This document shows positions 11,256-22,713 of a stretch of DNA of 64,000 nt, one piece after another (the first letter of the stretch is position 1; every line of letters starts with the position of its first letter). The translations under genes were made by a program, and so were the position numbers. The notes beneath the pieces are model-generated. The model ran no database searches and was not told the origin of the DNA. It saw nothing but the letters and a program-made list of their open reading frames with translations. The stretch is from Hortaea werneckii (Eukaryota; Ascomycota; Dothideomycetes; Mycosphaerellales; Teratosphaeriaceae): assembly GCA_037044905.1 (NCBI GenBank), contig JBAOKB010000071.1:248001-312000 (forward strand), in the 5' to 3' direction.

Positions 11256-11659
11256 CTATTGTGGTCCACCGGCCTGCTGCGCCATAGCCTGCTCGTTCGC
11301 GGCAGCGAGAGACTTGCCCTCACCCTGCTTGCCGTTCTGTGGGTTCAGAAGTCAGCTCACTGTCCATGGCATTGCCGCTTCCATCCTCCAGAATCCGCAT
11401 TGTCCTCCCCCATCTTATTCAAGCTCTAGAGCGTACGCACCTCCCACTTTGAGAACTTCAGGTCCATCTCTCCCCTTCTCTCAGCCTGCAGTCTCTTGTC
11501 CTCCTTGAGCGACCGACGGACAACGCGCGAGGCGACCGCAAGGTAGCGGTTGTAGCTGTTCCAAGGTCAGTCTCCTGCTTTGCTGTAGATAGCTCATCCA
11601 GCGGCGCTAGAAGTCGGGCGAACATACGTAATGCCAGCGGCCTTCCACGCGAAAGCCAT
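11256..11659 (-). CDS. ATP15: Mitochondrial F1Fo-ATP synthase epsilon subunit
   Basis: Three exons read on the minus strand (11659..11628, 11555..11441, 11336..11256) give a 75-residue protein. It begins MAFAWKAAGITYNRYLAVAS and continues VVRRSLKEDKRL, ERRGEMDLKFSKWE and NGKQGE. This is the compact epsilon subunit of the F1 central stalk, imported without a cleaved presequence. Both introns have clear sites (GTATGT/ACAG and GTGCGT/ACAG), and the phases close perfectly. The very small first exon (32 nt) would be missed by simple ORF finding. It sits head-to-tail behind QCR2, another nuclear gene for oxidative phosphorylation, with 275 bases between them. Confidence 0.95.
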
Positions 11660-11934
11660 TGTTACTGTCTGGGTGGTGTATGATGGTCAACAGGCGTTAT
11701 GGCAACGATACCGTGATCAGGGTGGGAGGTGAAGGCTCGGAGGTGATCGGCGGAGATCCCGTCAGAGCTCGGACCACTCACGTGATGTCTTCCAGCGCGC
11801 TGCATTGGACTGCCAGAAGTCGGATGCATTTATTGAAAGGCAAGGCAAAGAGCACGTATTTTAAAACATCTGTACACGCTATTGGTACACCTGCTTCTTG
11901 CGCAAAACAAAATCTAAAAATCTGCAAGCGGTAT

Positions 11935-13409
11935 CTACACCTTGAGGCCAATCTCCTCAGCGTACGGCAGAACGTAGAGATCACCAACCGCGCTGACAGC
12001 CGCCTTGTTCTCCAATGCCTCCTTGGCGACCTTCTTCACTTGTTCGACGGTCACGCTGTCGACGTTCTTGGCCACCTCGTCGATCTGGTAGGCCTTGTTG
12101 CCCTGCACCAGACCAGCGCCAGCCAATTCCATAGCGGCTTGCGGCTCAGCGCCGTGCTCGAGCTCCTTGAACTTGGCGAGGGCCTTGGCCTTCTGGAACT
12201 GCTCGTCGCTGATGTTCTCGGCGCAAGCCTTGAGCGCCTCGACGACCTTTCCAGCAGTGTTGCGAATGTCGTTGGCAGAACCGCTCATCTCGATGGTCAT
12301 CAGGCCAGCGTCAGAGTAAATGTCGCACTTGGTCGTGATGTGCATGTTCGGTGCCTCCTTTGTTGCGTTGGCCAGGAGCGAGAAACCTGGCGACCACTTG
12401 ATGGTAGAGACACCGCCGAGGAGAGCAGCCAGAACGGACACTTCGGGCTTGTAGAATTGACCAGTCGGGGCGCTTGAGCCTGGGAAGCCGAGAACCATGG
12501 AGTTGCCGCTGGCATGCGCAATGCGCTCCTCGCCACCGTAGTACTTGGTCTGGTCACTGCTCAAGGCGTGCGGAGCCTGGGCGGAGGCGTCACCGAAGAA
12601 CTCGTTGACCCACTTGCTAAGCTCCTCGTGCTCGACGCCATTGCCAATGACGGCGAAGTTGGGCTTGGCGTAGGCGCATGCGGCGTACTCCTCGAGGTTT
12701 TCGGCAGTCAGATACTTCGTAATGGGCGTGGCGGAAGCCGGCTTCAGCGGCACACCGAGGCCACGGTGGAAAGCGACGCCGTATGCGCTGTTAATGGCCA
12801 TCTCGAGGGTGTTTGCAAGGTACTTCTTCTGGTCCATCTGAACAAGCGGCAGGACCTCCTCGAACATGACATGCGCTGTATTGTGTCAGCCTTGACTGTC
12901 ATTGCCCCCTATATATCCAGATATACTCACGCCTGTACTTGGTCATGGTAGCGACCTCGCCCAGCAGCTCAGCAAAGTATGGTAGGTCATCTCGAAGGAA
13001 CTTGGCGCCGACGACAACGTTCTCGCGGGTGTGGTACGATTGCAGGCTGGAACCGAGCAGCTCAGCCTCACGTTGTATCCGGAGAGAGGTCCTACGGTCG
13101 GTGTTCTGTGTGTCATTGCGTTTTAGCCTTCCGTTTCCCAATGCCTCCATAAGACGTTGTCCTCCGTACCTTGAACGCGTATCTGTTGAGGCCCTCGGCG
13201 AGACCCGGGACGTGCTCGAATCTCGTACCAGCCTTCGCGACGATGGCCAGGCTGCCTACCGGGCCAGGGAGATCTCTGCTGGCGAACTTGACGCCCTGTG
13301 CATCGCCGGTCTGGTATTGAAAGGAGCCGGAGGCCGGGGCAGCCAGACCCCTGCGCTGCTGCTGCCAGGACTGGCGGGCGGCACTTCGAACGGCCTGTCG
13401 TGAGAGCAT
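11935..13409 (-). CDS. QCR2: Ubiquinol-cytochrome c reductase core protein 2
   Basis: Core protein 2 is a structural subunit of respiratory complex III, an inactive relative of the M16 mitochondrial processing peptidase. Exons 13409..13170, 13105..12931 and 12875..11935 join without any frame problem to 451 residues. The N-terminus MLSRQAVRSAARQSWQQQRR is an arginine-rich mitochondrial presequence. It is followed by GPVGSLAIVAKAGTRFE and GLAEGLNRYAFK, where an active M16 protease would carry HxxEH; the zinc ligands are missing, as expected. The second exon holds SLRIQREAELLGSSLQSYHT, and the C-terminal half carries KYYGGEERI and SDAGLMTIEMSGSA. Its promoter is shared with the divergent RPC82 gene. 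Confidence 0.95.
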
Positions 13410-13836
13410 GGTGTCGGGGAGCGCGCTCTCACGTGCGAGTATGGAGCGGAGGGTAGGTGTATGGCGCGAATGATGGGTGAACAGATGCTGCCATGGCGGC
13501 GAAGAGATGCTGGGGAGCTTTCTCGGAGTTCGGCAGCGAGCCCTCGCCGCAGTCAGCGGACTTCGATTCGCTGAACCAAATTTTGCTTGGCTTCGGTCGG
13601 TGGTTCACCCACGACGGACGCTCGTGGGGCACTGGAACTTGTGCGAACAGCCTGAGTGACGGATCTTCGCGAACACACACTGCCCTGTACATCTCTCACG
13701 CTCTCACTCGCACATTATTGCTAGAGGTCTCGTTGCTGACTGTGGGCTTGTCACAGTTGCACTCATGCGCAAGAAGAGGCGATAGCAACCCTGAAACTCT
13801 ACACGCTGTGAGAGAGCTGTAGAGTTCTTTATAGTC
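13410..13836. promoter_or_regulatory. Bidirectional promoter between QCR2 and RPC82
   Basis: The start codons of QCR2 (minus) and RPC82 (plus) are 427 bases apart. The region is not AT-rich, has no clear TATA box, and its open frames on both strands look like chance. Confidence 0.5.
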
Positions 13837-15932
13837 ATGGCTCAGGTAACGAGGCACTCCTCCATCTGCGCGCCATGTGCGCTCAGGAATGTACACCACT
13901 GCTAACATGCGATGAAGAACCTGGCCGAGCTCTGCACTATTCTCATCGAGAACCAGCTGGGCGAGCTGTCTGCTGTATGCAAAAACTCCACGCCGGCGAG
14001 CGCTCTGCACTTTTACTAACAGCCTCTGAGCAAATCTTTGCGACTCTCGCCGAGCATGGCCGCCTTCCGATACCGACCCTCGCGCACCATTCTGGCATAC
14101 CATCCCGCCGAGTACGCACCGGCCTTGCCAACCTCCTTGAAGCCCAGCTCATCCTCCACTTCGCCGCCGAAGAGGATGCACCGACTTTCTACTCCGTCAA
14201 CTGGCGCAATGCTTACAACCTTGCAAGACATACGAATATCGTCGAGCTCGTAAATGAGAGATTCGGTGAGCGAGCAGGTCATCTGGTGGGCAACATTCTA
14301 CAACTTGGACATGCCAGAGTGGGCGATCTCGCAGAAGCATACGAACTTGCACCCGGAGTTGATGGGGCCACCAACCATGCGACAGATCCGGCGATGGTAA
14401 ATGGCGCTGCAAAACAAATGCAACCAACGCTTCACAAATGACAAGTGCTAATGAGTTCCATGGGACCTTGCGAGCTTTGCTGCGGTCAGGCATTCTCGTT
14501 AAGGTGGGGATGCGAGCTTTCATGCCGTCATCCGATCTACAAGAGCAGATTGAGGAGATGGTCATCGTCGACCAATTCCCTGATCGCAAAGTCACTGGTC
14601 CGAAGAAGCAGGCCGAATTCAAGCAGGCTGTTCAAATTCTCAAGCGCAAGTGGCGAGACGACGATACCTACTCCGATCTCCATGACGGAGGCGCCAAAGG
14701 CGCTGTGAAGCGACCGGGCGAGCATTTCAACCTAGCAACAAGCGGATAAAGCTGAATGGCGTTCCAAACGGCCTCGATGCCGCGAACGGCGAGCAGGAGG
14801 TTCAAAAACTATCGGTACTGTGTTGCTGTCCTTTCAGCAGGAGTGCCGCTAACTGATAATCCGTGTAGAATGACCTAGTTGTCCGAGTCGATTTCACACG
14901 ATGTGTCTTATCTCTTCGTAGCCGTCGACTGCAACAATACGCCAAGCGTTTTATGGGCGGTGTCTCAGCAGAAGTGTATGGTGCATTACTGCAAGTACTC
15001 GAAGGCAAGTCGCGCAGTGTGCGTGACGAGCTGGCGCCTGAAGATGATGAGGACGAAGAAGAAAAGTTACCAGTCGCGAACATTTCCGAAGTCGCCGAAG
15101 TCCTCGACCCCACCATCGATCTAGGTGCAACAATCAAAGGACTGGCCTCTAGCAATGGCGTGCCCAATGGTGTTGGCAAGCACAAGACCGAAGCCGACGA
15201 TGGCATTAAACGCGAGGATTCTGATGACGAAGAAAAGCCGAACGGCTTCACCTCCTACCGTGATCGTGCGAAACGGATGTCTTTGATTGAGGCACACCTT
15301 TCACTACTTGAGGAACACGGCAAAAGCTTTTGTCAACGCGCGCGTGCCCACAACTCGAATGAGTGGCGAGTCAACTTCCCGGCGCTGACTAGTATGCTAA
15401 TAGAAGCTGAGCTTGACAACACCGTCAGAGATCGTTTTGGTCAGATTGCGCCCTGCGTATTGTACGCATGTTGCGCGACAGGGGCAAGCTCGATGAGAAG
15501 CTCGTCGCTTCAAACGTTATGATGCGTGTTAAGGATGTCCGAGCGATACTCACGCAGCTCCAGTTCCACGGCATTCTAGAAGCACAGGAGCTACCAAAAG
15601 ACAATGGTCGCCAGCCCAGTCGGACATTGTACCTTTGGTTCTTCGACCCTAAACGCGTGCAGAGTCTGGTCCTCCAGCAAAGCTACAAGGCCATGAGTCG
15701 TACGCTCCAGCGCATACCCGTCGAAAGGGAGCGATATCGAACCATCATCGAGAAGGCCGAGCGCACTGATATCAAAGGGCATGAGCAGGAGAAGCTTGAA
15801 GCCATTGAAAAGCAGATGTTGCGCGAATGGCGTGAAATCGAAGAACGATTGCTAGCCCAAGTGGGAAGGGTGGACGAAATTGTGGCTTTGCTCCGCGACT
15901 TCAGCGGCAAGGACACTTCACTTGTCACGTGA
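13837..15932 (+). CDS. RPC82: RNA polymerase III subunit RPC82 (C82/RPC3), with apparent frameshifts
   Basis: C82 forms with C34 and C31 the Pol III initiation subcomplex and consists of repeated winged helices. The 5' end is split by two introns: 13837..13845 (Met-Ala-Gln only), 13918..13974, then from 14031. Exon 2 reads NLAELCTILIENQLGELSA, and exon 3 continues QIFATLAEHGRLPIPTLAHH. A third intron (GTACTG to GTGTAG) lies at about 14816-14870. Other family matches: QFPDRKVTGPKKQAEFKQAV, KRKWRDD, VVRVDFTRCVLSLRSRRLQQ and the C-terminal RTLYLWFFDPKRV and LLAQVGRVDEIVALLRDF. Single-base frame changes are needed near 14417 (A-run), 14728 (T-run) and 15448 (C-run); each is repaired by one added base. 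Confidence 0.88.
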
Positions 15933-16566
15933 CGGAGGCTGTGCACGCTGTTACGTGTCACTGCTTTACGCATTGGCTATGCATTGTGGTGGCGTTATTG
16001 GGCGAAAGGAGGGGCGATTGGGGACTCCTGCCTCACAATTTACAAAAAGCATTTATGGGCGTTAATCTTGGGAGAGCGAGTACGATACCAGCTATGGGAC
16101 GTCGGTTGAGCTTTTCGACCTGGTATACCTTATGGGCGGTCATGCTGTCTTCGACTGTCCTATGTCGTTGCGGCGCCGATGGGTCATCTGGAGCAGAAGG
16201 GTTGGCTATCGGCGATGGCCTGCTCGGCTACGGCCTTGAGCTTGCATTGATCTCAGTGCATGTATATGAGACAATACTCACTGTATTTGACACCTATACT
16301 ATCACGGCACATCTTTATCGATTCCGCGCGTGTCAAAGCTGGCGCAAAGTGAGTTCCTTCTGTATTCGTAGATTTCTAAGGCACATTTGTCAGCAAGTCG
16401 CGCCTGCCGTGAGCATTTGCATGTGCACGTAAGCGTTGGAACGTAACACTTCTTCTGCTAAACGGAACAAGAACACGCTGACAAACACAAAGTCAATGGA
16501 CAGTATATGAGGGCGTAACGGAATTGGAGCACATCCGCATACCCTTCCTCCTAACTCAACGACAAC
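15933..16566. other. Intergenic region
   Basis: This region lies between RPC82 and the GAL80-like gene, both on the plus strand. An open frame at 15929-16432 reads as unstructured sequence and overlaps the RPC82 stop; I do not believe it. No repeat or motif stands out. Confidence 0.4.
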
Positions 16567-17787
16567 ATGCCTCCCATCCGTATAGCTCTAATAGGCCTCT
16601 CGCAATCCGCGAAAACATCATGGGCAAATGACGCTCACTTCCCATATCTCCAATCGCCCCATGGTAAAGAGAATTATCAAATCGTCGCACTCCTGAATTC
16701 CAGCGAAGACGCCGCCAACCGAGCCATCGAAGCTTACGGCTTGGACGCCGCCACCGTGAAAGGCTACGGGGACCCCCAAGCACTTGCTAACGCTTCCAAC
16801 GTCGACCTCGTGGTCTGCTGCACACGCGTGGATCTACATTACGACACCATCAAGCCGAGCGTGGCCGCTGGGAAGAACGTCTACGTCGAATGGCCGCTAG
16901 CTTCGGACCATCAGGATGCGCAGGAGCTGGCGAGCCTGGCGAGGAGGACGGGTGCGAAGACGATCGTGGGTCTGCAGGCCCGTGTTGATCCGGCTATACG
17001 CAAGATCAGGCAGCTTCTCGAGCAAGAGGTTATTGGGAAAGTGCTGAGTAGTGATCTTTCTGCGTACAGCCCTGCGAGCGATCGGCATGAGATCTCCGAC
17101 GGGCTTGGGTATTTCTTGGAGAAGAAGGTTGGTGGGAACCCGGTCACGATTATGCTTGGACATCGTAAGTGGAACATTCTTTCCTGTTGCTTTCTCGCCG
17201 CTTCCTCTTCTTGAACGGACTATTCGCTGATGCTAGGTCTCATAGGCATCGACGCTGTGCATTCCATCCTAGGCGAGTTTGAGACCTTCCACTCGCACAC
17301 GCAGGTGCAACGGCCTGGACAGGAGATCGTGAACCGATCGAGTGGCACGCGTACGTCGAAAGTCTCCGACGTGCCTGATCTGGTCTCCATCCACGGTCCA
17401 TTGGCCACTCAGCGTCCTTACGTCGCCCCAGGTGCATCGCTGGTAGTCAATTTCCACTATGAGCCTCCATTCCCCGGCACCACACCTTTGGTCTGGACAA
17501 TTACTGGGGAGAAGGGTCAGGTTCGACTGAGTGCCGAGTCGGGTAGTTTGATCCAGACGAATGCTTCTGGCCCTATGAGTCTCCAGGTGTACATGTTTGA
17601 CTCGGGCAAAGTCGAAGATGTTTCGTTGGGCTGGGAAGACTGGCAGACCGCGTTGCCCATCGGGCGAGGAACATTGGGAAGCTGTATGAAGTTCTACGCC
17701 GAAAACAAGATGGCTGACTACGGAGTTGCGGACTTTGACGCTGCCGTGAAGCGGCATCAGGAGATGGATGCACTGCTGTGGAAGTAG
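16567..17787 (+). CDS. GAL80-like Gfo/Idh/MocA-family NAD(P)-binding protein
   Basis: Exons 16567..17164 and 17237..17787 give 382 residues. The N-terminal Rossmann fold starts IRIALIGLSQSAKTSWA, followed by AHFPYL and, near residue 100, AAGKNVYVEWPLA. The second domain includes KVLSSDLSAYSP, MLGH before the intron and VHSILGEFETF after it. A modified glycine loop (GLSxSA) with AHFPYL and VEWPL is the pattern of Gal80p and its fungal relatives rather than of typical sugar dehydrogenases. Yeast Gal80 is an NAD(P)-binding repressor of Gal4; filamentous relatives may be enzymes or regulators. It is convergent with a GH32 fructosyltransferase gene only 58 bases away, so a link to sugar use is possible but unproven. 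Confidence 0.8.
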
Positions 17788-17845
17788 ATGCGATGGCATT
17801 TCAATTACTAGCTAATCTTACCCTCAAGTCAAGAGCGTCCTCGTT

Positions 17846-19891
17846 CTACCTCGACCGTTCAGGCCACGCATCAGCCAACCCCTCATAAATCTGTACATCT
17901 CCAAACTTCACGGCCTGGCTGCCTTCGTGGAAGAAAGCGATATTGTTCGAGGCCGCATACCAAGACCAGACCCAAGTGCTGATGACGAAGCGATCGTTGG
18001 CGTAGACTTCCACAATCCCGTTGTCCACCAGGATCGTGAGGTCGAGCGTCTCGACGTGCGCTTCTGGCTCACCTTCGCATTGGATGTCGAACAGTCTGAG
18101 CTTTCCAACTTCGTTATTTGTTGCGATACCGTTAGTCGTGAGGGCGGCGGCGCTGGAGTTGCTGCGGTCGATGATGAGGGTTTCGTTGGAGAATTCTAGA
18201 TTGTATTGTTAGTGATGTGTCTTCGGGTTTTGATATGGGAGAATGAAGATGGTACATACGGTAGTAGATTATCGTCTCTTCGTGTTCCGAGCTGAGAATC
18301 TTGAATCCTGCCTTCACATCGCTGTTATTGCCTCTGGCTTGCTCTGTGAAGTTGATGGAAGCAGTCATGACGAAGAACTTCGAGCTTGGGCTCTTGTCAA
18401 ATGCGACGGTGTTGGACTGCGATGATTGCTCGATGGTGCGTCCGGCTTGAGTAATAGTGTTGGTAGCATTCTGCGTGTAAGCATCCCACGCCTCTCGAAC
18501 GATTTTCTGGTGGAGCGTTACGAGCTCGACAGTGTCACCTACGCGGCTCTTGGAATCGACACGCCACGAGGCAGTCTCGTGCACGAGCTCGTTGTCAACA
18601 ACGTTCGAGATGGTGCCCCGGGTAAGTTCCCGTGGCGTTGCCAAGCTACCATCCCAACCCTGCTGGTCATCGGGGAAGTCCAGGTCGCCGAAATGGTTAC
18701 TTGTGATCCAGATATATGAGATGAATCGATCTTCAGCGCCACTCTGCTGGGAGGCTTGTGAGCTAGCTGGGAGGTATTTGCCGGCTGCAGCGTAAGAAGA
18801 GGTGCCCCAATCTAGGAAGCCAGCCATGTTTGGCTGGAATTTGACATCGCTGTCATCATCCTTGCCGTGACCCCAAGAACCCCAGCTGTCGTGGCCCCAG
18901 CCGCGCTGAGTTTCATTCTTGCTGACGGTACCGGAGGCCCAGAGCATGTTCCTCTGCGGACTAGTCTGAGGCTCCACAGGTGCGTAGCCCCATTCGGTTC
19001 CCAGGGTGATGAAAAGGTCGCCATCATCATCGTAACCGGTTTCATCGACGGTGAAGATGTTTGCGACTTCCATGTTGAAGCCCCATCGGCCAGCCCAGGT
19101 GCCATCGCCCCAAGTCGAGTTCGGCTCCTCGCTCCACCATTGGCCTAGATACTCCCAGTCTCTAAATTCGGGATCCACCTGGCGGTAAAGAAATTGGGTT
19201 GCAGAGACGTTGTGCACGCCGCCTGAGATGACGTTGTACCATACGCCTTCATTGCTGTCGAGCAGAGCGTCCAGACGAGGCGACTGGAAGACATAAGGGT
19301 CCCGGAAGCCAGTCACATTTAGGGCGTTGGAGCCATAAGGCGGGCCAGGAATGCTTGGGCCATGGTTGACTTTGGTGAAGTTGCTGCCATTGCCGTAGGT
19401 GACAGCAAGGGATGCCGTCTCTGCGCCCTTAGTGTATGGGATGGTCCAATGGATTGGCAGGAAGGAGACAGAGGTATAGAACAGTGTTGGTGTCCCATTG
19501 ATTCCGCGCGGGATGACAGAACCATCGAAGACGGCGACAGGGTCGTTCTTTCCGCCGGGCTCAATGAAGACAGGGACGTCTGGCTTGACGTCGCGATAAT
19601 GGACAAAGTCGTCTGTGGTGGCGCCTGCTGCACCAGAAACATCGTCATTTGAGTAGAGGTAGCCAACGTGGAAGAGGCCAGTCTCAGGATCAGTGTAGTG
19701 CATGCAAGGATCACCAACGTGGTTGGTTGGTGGCAGTACGTGTGCACGTGGGCGCCATGTCTCAAACAAGGTGTTGTTGGCTAGAGTGGACAAGTTGGGA
19801 GGTGCAGCGTTACGGTCGATTGTGCCGCTGGCTGTTGATCCTGCCTTGCGAGTACACTCGCTAGCGGAGCGATGCTAGGTAGACCTTTCAT
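17846..19891 (-). CDS. GH32 beta-fructofuranosidase / fructosyltransferase (FopA type), secreted
   Basis: The protein closely follows the Aspergillus FopA-type fructosyltransferases that convert sucrose into fructo-oligosaccharides. Motifs in order: NLSTLANNTLFETWRPRAHV, the nucleophile region VGDPCMHYTDPETGLFHVGY, NDPVAVFDGSVIP, the RDP motif GFRDPYVFQ, the acid/base region FNMEVANIF, and the beta-sandwich end EFSNETLIIDRSNSSAAA to SEGLADAWPERSR-like sequence. These place the Asp-Asp-Glu triad as in the Aspergillus enzymes. One intron (18259..18196) joins YY to QFSNE. The likely start is ATG 19891, giving a signal peptide MKGLPSIAPLASVLA. The mature frame begins one base out, so a one-base indel near 19845 is needed. 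Many N-glycosylation sites (NNT, NGT, NFT, NVT) fit secretion. Confidence 0.9.
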
Positions 19892-21131
19892 ATTGCCGGA
19901 CGGATGAGGAGCGCACAACGAATTGAGAACCTACCTGGCAGACTACACAAGATATAATGCTATCGATCTAAGCTTGTAATAAGCTCGACCTCGAAAAGTC
20001 AAAGCCTAAGAGTGTTTAGCCAAAAGTTCACCGCCGTAGCACCGCCGAAATGGCTGCAGAAGCATCAAAGGCGTTCAACAAGCACTTCGGTGTTTGAAAT
20101 CGGCATCGTCGCCTTGCGGTTGTCAAACATGCATAAATAAGTGGGGTTATTGTTTGCGGAGGATGGAGGGGATAAGCCGGAGAGAAGGGGAAACTGATGG
20201 TAATCGGTCCTACCACGGTGAGGGGTGAAACCGAAAGAAAGCAAGACGGCATGCCGTTGAGTGAGCATAGCTTCATAATGCCGCCGAAAACAATCTTCGG
20301 TCCAGTTGTCATTCTTATGCGATTGCCCCGGTCAAATTTCAACGTCGGATCAAGTCGCTCACAAGCTCGCAGGAACACTGTGATGTCAGGTCATGATGTG
20401 GTCTTGAGTCGGCCGCAGTGGATCTGGAGCTTCGGATGCCTGGATGCAGTCAGAGGTAGTACCTGGTCGATCTGACCTTCACGGTGTTTGAACGATGTTC
20501 CAGCGGGAGCACGGTGAAGATGCCAAAGGCTTTTGAAACGGCATTCTTATTGCCACTGCGATTTGATGGCAATTGTACTGCTGATTATTCTGCAGTATCA
20601 TTTTCAAAGGGCAAAGAAACGGCACACAAGGTTAGCAACGGCTAGGTAAAGCGTAGAAGATACGTCAGATGGGCTTCATTTTTCCGGGCTTGCACGCGCC
20701 GTTATCGCGCCCGTGCAGCCCCAGTTTGGCAGGCCGGCCGCTGACGGGAGGGCTTGGGGAGAAATGCGGAGGCGTCGGGTCAGCCCGGAAGCATACAGGT
20801 CGATTGACCTCAAGCAGCACGGCGGTTCGTCAGGGCATGTGAAGGTTCTGCACTGTCATAACCGCGCAGCTTGGATAATCTCCGCCCAAACCTTGATAGG
20901 CTAGTCCGTTCACAATTCAAAGGATAAGGAAAGGCATCTTTCTCAAGAGTGTGTGAGACTGCCAACGTTAAAAGTACCTGACCTCGAAGAAACCTAGCAC
21001 GGACGAGCGGCTAGTCCGGTAGAGCCAAGGTCTTGAGGATCCAGAAGAGAGAGGAGTAGCACTACGATCTCAAACTGCAAAACTTCACTGTCAGAGCTGT
21101 CTACAAGGACAGACTCTCAATACGCCTCACG
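19892..21131. other. Long divergent intergenic region upstream of the GH32 gene
   Basis: This 1.24-kb stretch separates the GH32 gene (minus) from a small conserved gene (plus). It contains no trusted open frame, repeat or RNA. The length suits a regulated promoter for the fructosyltransferase, but I cannot identify binding sites with confidence. Confidence 0.45.
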
Positions 21132-21725
21132 ATGCCCACGCAGCGGCCATTTCTGAGCAACTTCCTCGCTGCCTTTAGGGCGCACTCACAGCAGCTCCCA
21201 AAAGCTGCACCTTCACTCTCTTCATCCAGCACAGCAGCAACGACACAAACGATCTGGACATCAGCACAGCCTACCAAACCACAAGTGTCTTCCTCAGAAA
21301 GCAATGCAACAAACCCTAAGCCGATAAATCCCAAAGCAAACCAGTACAACCAACAATCCTCTTCCGCTGCTCAGGATAAGCAATTACACACCTCGCTCTC
21401 CCCTCTCCAACACCAAGTCAGCCCGCAAACCCATCTCCCACGCTCTCCTCCTTCACCAGGTCTGCCGGTGTACGGCCCACCGAATAAGCCGCAGCGCGAC
21501 TACCCGACCTGTCAAGAAACCTCGTTGTCTGGCAGCAGAGCGAGGAGGAGGGGTAGCGATAGCAGTTCCGACTCTGGAGGCTTCAGAGAGGTCACCAACG
21601 GGCGAGGCGATGCGTGGCTTATCGGTGGTCGGACGAGTGCTGGAGAGGAAAAGTACTATAAGCTGAGCATGGTGAGGCGAGAGCGGAGTGCGGATCGCAT
21701 CAGTGCCGATCAGCTAAGCTTATAA
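21132..21725 (+). CDS. Conserved disordered fungal protein with a C-terminal GGRT/VRRxRSxDR motif
   Basis: This intronless 197-residue frame starts MPTQRPFLSNFLAAFRAHSQ, a possible amphipathic helix. It runs through a Ser/Gln/Pro-rich disordered middle and ends with a compact conserved-looking block: SRARRRGSDSSSDSGGFREV, then WLIGGRTSAGEEKYYKLSMV and RRERSADRISADQLSL. The combination of an RRGSDSSS phospho-acceptor-like cluster, a WxIGGRTxxGEE strand pair and a C-terminal RSxDRxSxDxLSL is one I associate with uncharacterised proteins of filamentous ascomycetes. The RRGS and RSAD sites look like basophilic kinase targets. No enzymatic motif is visible and the function is unknown. Confidence 0.72.
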   Translation: MPTQRPFLSNFLAAFRAHSQQLPKAAPSLSSSSTAATTQTIWTSAQPTKPQVSSSESNATNPKPINPKANQYNQQSSSAAQDKQLHTSLSPLQHQVSPQTHLPRSPPSPGLPVYGPPNKPQRDYPTCQETSLSGSRARRRGSDSSSDSGGFREVTNGRGDAWLIGGRTSAGEEKYYKLSMVRRERSADRISADQLSL

Positions 21726-22179
21726 GCTTTCACGACGAGACATATGTCCAAAGGGACTATGGGGCAATGAGGAGATTACAGGGCTGGGACGGATTTCTTG
21801 GGTTTCAAATGCATGGTGTTTTGGAGTATTACAATAGGGCCAGAGATGATGTACATATGGGGCCACAACTGAAAGAGAATCCATATGGCAGGCACAGGCT
21901 GTGGACATGGCAAGCTTAGACTTTGAACGGCTGTTTCTTGTATACCGAACAAGGCCGAATATGATTTCGTGCATCTTCTCAGCATTCTGTGCGCTCGTAT
22001 CATACCTCATTAGACTACAAGGCGCTGCGAGCGAAGTGAGAAAAAAACTCATGCGGTCAAGATTAAAATCGCTACTAAACGCTAAGAGCTAATCAAACAA
22101 AAGTTTCAGATCGGAACAACATCAAAATGCCGACCATCAATCGCAGCTCCTCGCCTCGAATAATCCGCTGGTCCCGACC
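21726..22179. other. Convergent intergenic region
   Basis: This region lies between the stop codons of the conserved disordered protein (plus) and the first small membrane protein (minus). It presumably carries the two 3' UTRs. I see nothing else in it. Confidence 0.4.
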
Positions 22180-22713
22180 TCACGCTCCCTTGGAAACTCG
22201 CAGGCATCGCATACCCATACCGAGGACCCGGCGCTCTAATACCCTGCCGAGATCATCACGACCAGACCGATGCGAACGGGAATAATACGAAGGCGCAGGC
22301 GTCTGCATCTCGAACCCATCGACGGCGACCTGCGACCCGTACTCCCCTGTCGACCCATTCAACCCCTTTTCAACATCATCATCATCACCACTCCCATCCC
22401 TCGCAACCTCCATCGACGCCCGCCCCTTCTGAGACCGAGTCGTCCTCGTCCTACCGTCCCGCCGGGAACGATACCAGCCAGCATCCGGCCTCTGCTTCCG
22501 TGACCGCAGCTGGGCTTTCTTCGCCCCGATCCAGATCCCCAGGGCGACGAGCACGCCGACGACGGCGAGGCAGATGAAGAGGATGGCGGTGCTGGCTCCG
22601 GTGTTGTTGCCGCTGCGACGGACCAGCGTTGCGGTTGTTAGGGCGGGGGATGCGGAGGAGGAGGAGGGGTAGTAGTGATGGGAGGTGTGGAGGGTGTGGA
22701 GGAGGTGAGGCAT
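22180..22713 (-). CDS. Small single-pass membrane protein A of a tandem pair
   Basis: The start at ATG 22713 gives 177 residues beginning MPHLLHTLHTSHHYYP. A Ser/Thr-rich stretch follows, then one membrane helix at about residues 42-63 (STAILFICLAVVGVLVALGI), a basic stop-transfer (AKKAQLRSRKQR) and a long hydrophilic tail with DDDDVEKGLNGS and YYSRSHRSGRDDL. The basic residues after the helix suggest a short outside N-terminus and a cytosolic tail. Its first 16 residues match those of the next gene (23275-23547) at 11 positions, although the rest differs. An upstream extension to 23100 lacks an ATG and reads as noise. Function unknown. Confidence 0.65.
   Translation of the reverse strand: MPHLLHTLHTSHHYYPSSSSASPALTTATLVRRSGNNTGASTAILFICLAVVGVLVALGIWIGAKKAQLRSRKQRPDAGWYRSRRDGRTRTTRSQKGRASMEVARDGSGDDDDVEKGLNGSTGEYGSQVAVDGFEMQTPAPSYYSRSHRSGRDDLGRVLERRVLGMGMRCLRVSKGA

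Noticed and set aside
11659..12477. Plus-strand frame opposite QCR2
   Set aside because: It is antisense to a perfectly conserved complex III subunit.
15929..16432. Open frame after RPC82
   Set aside because: It begins inside the RPC82 stop region, has no ATG context or motif, and composition typical of chance.
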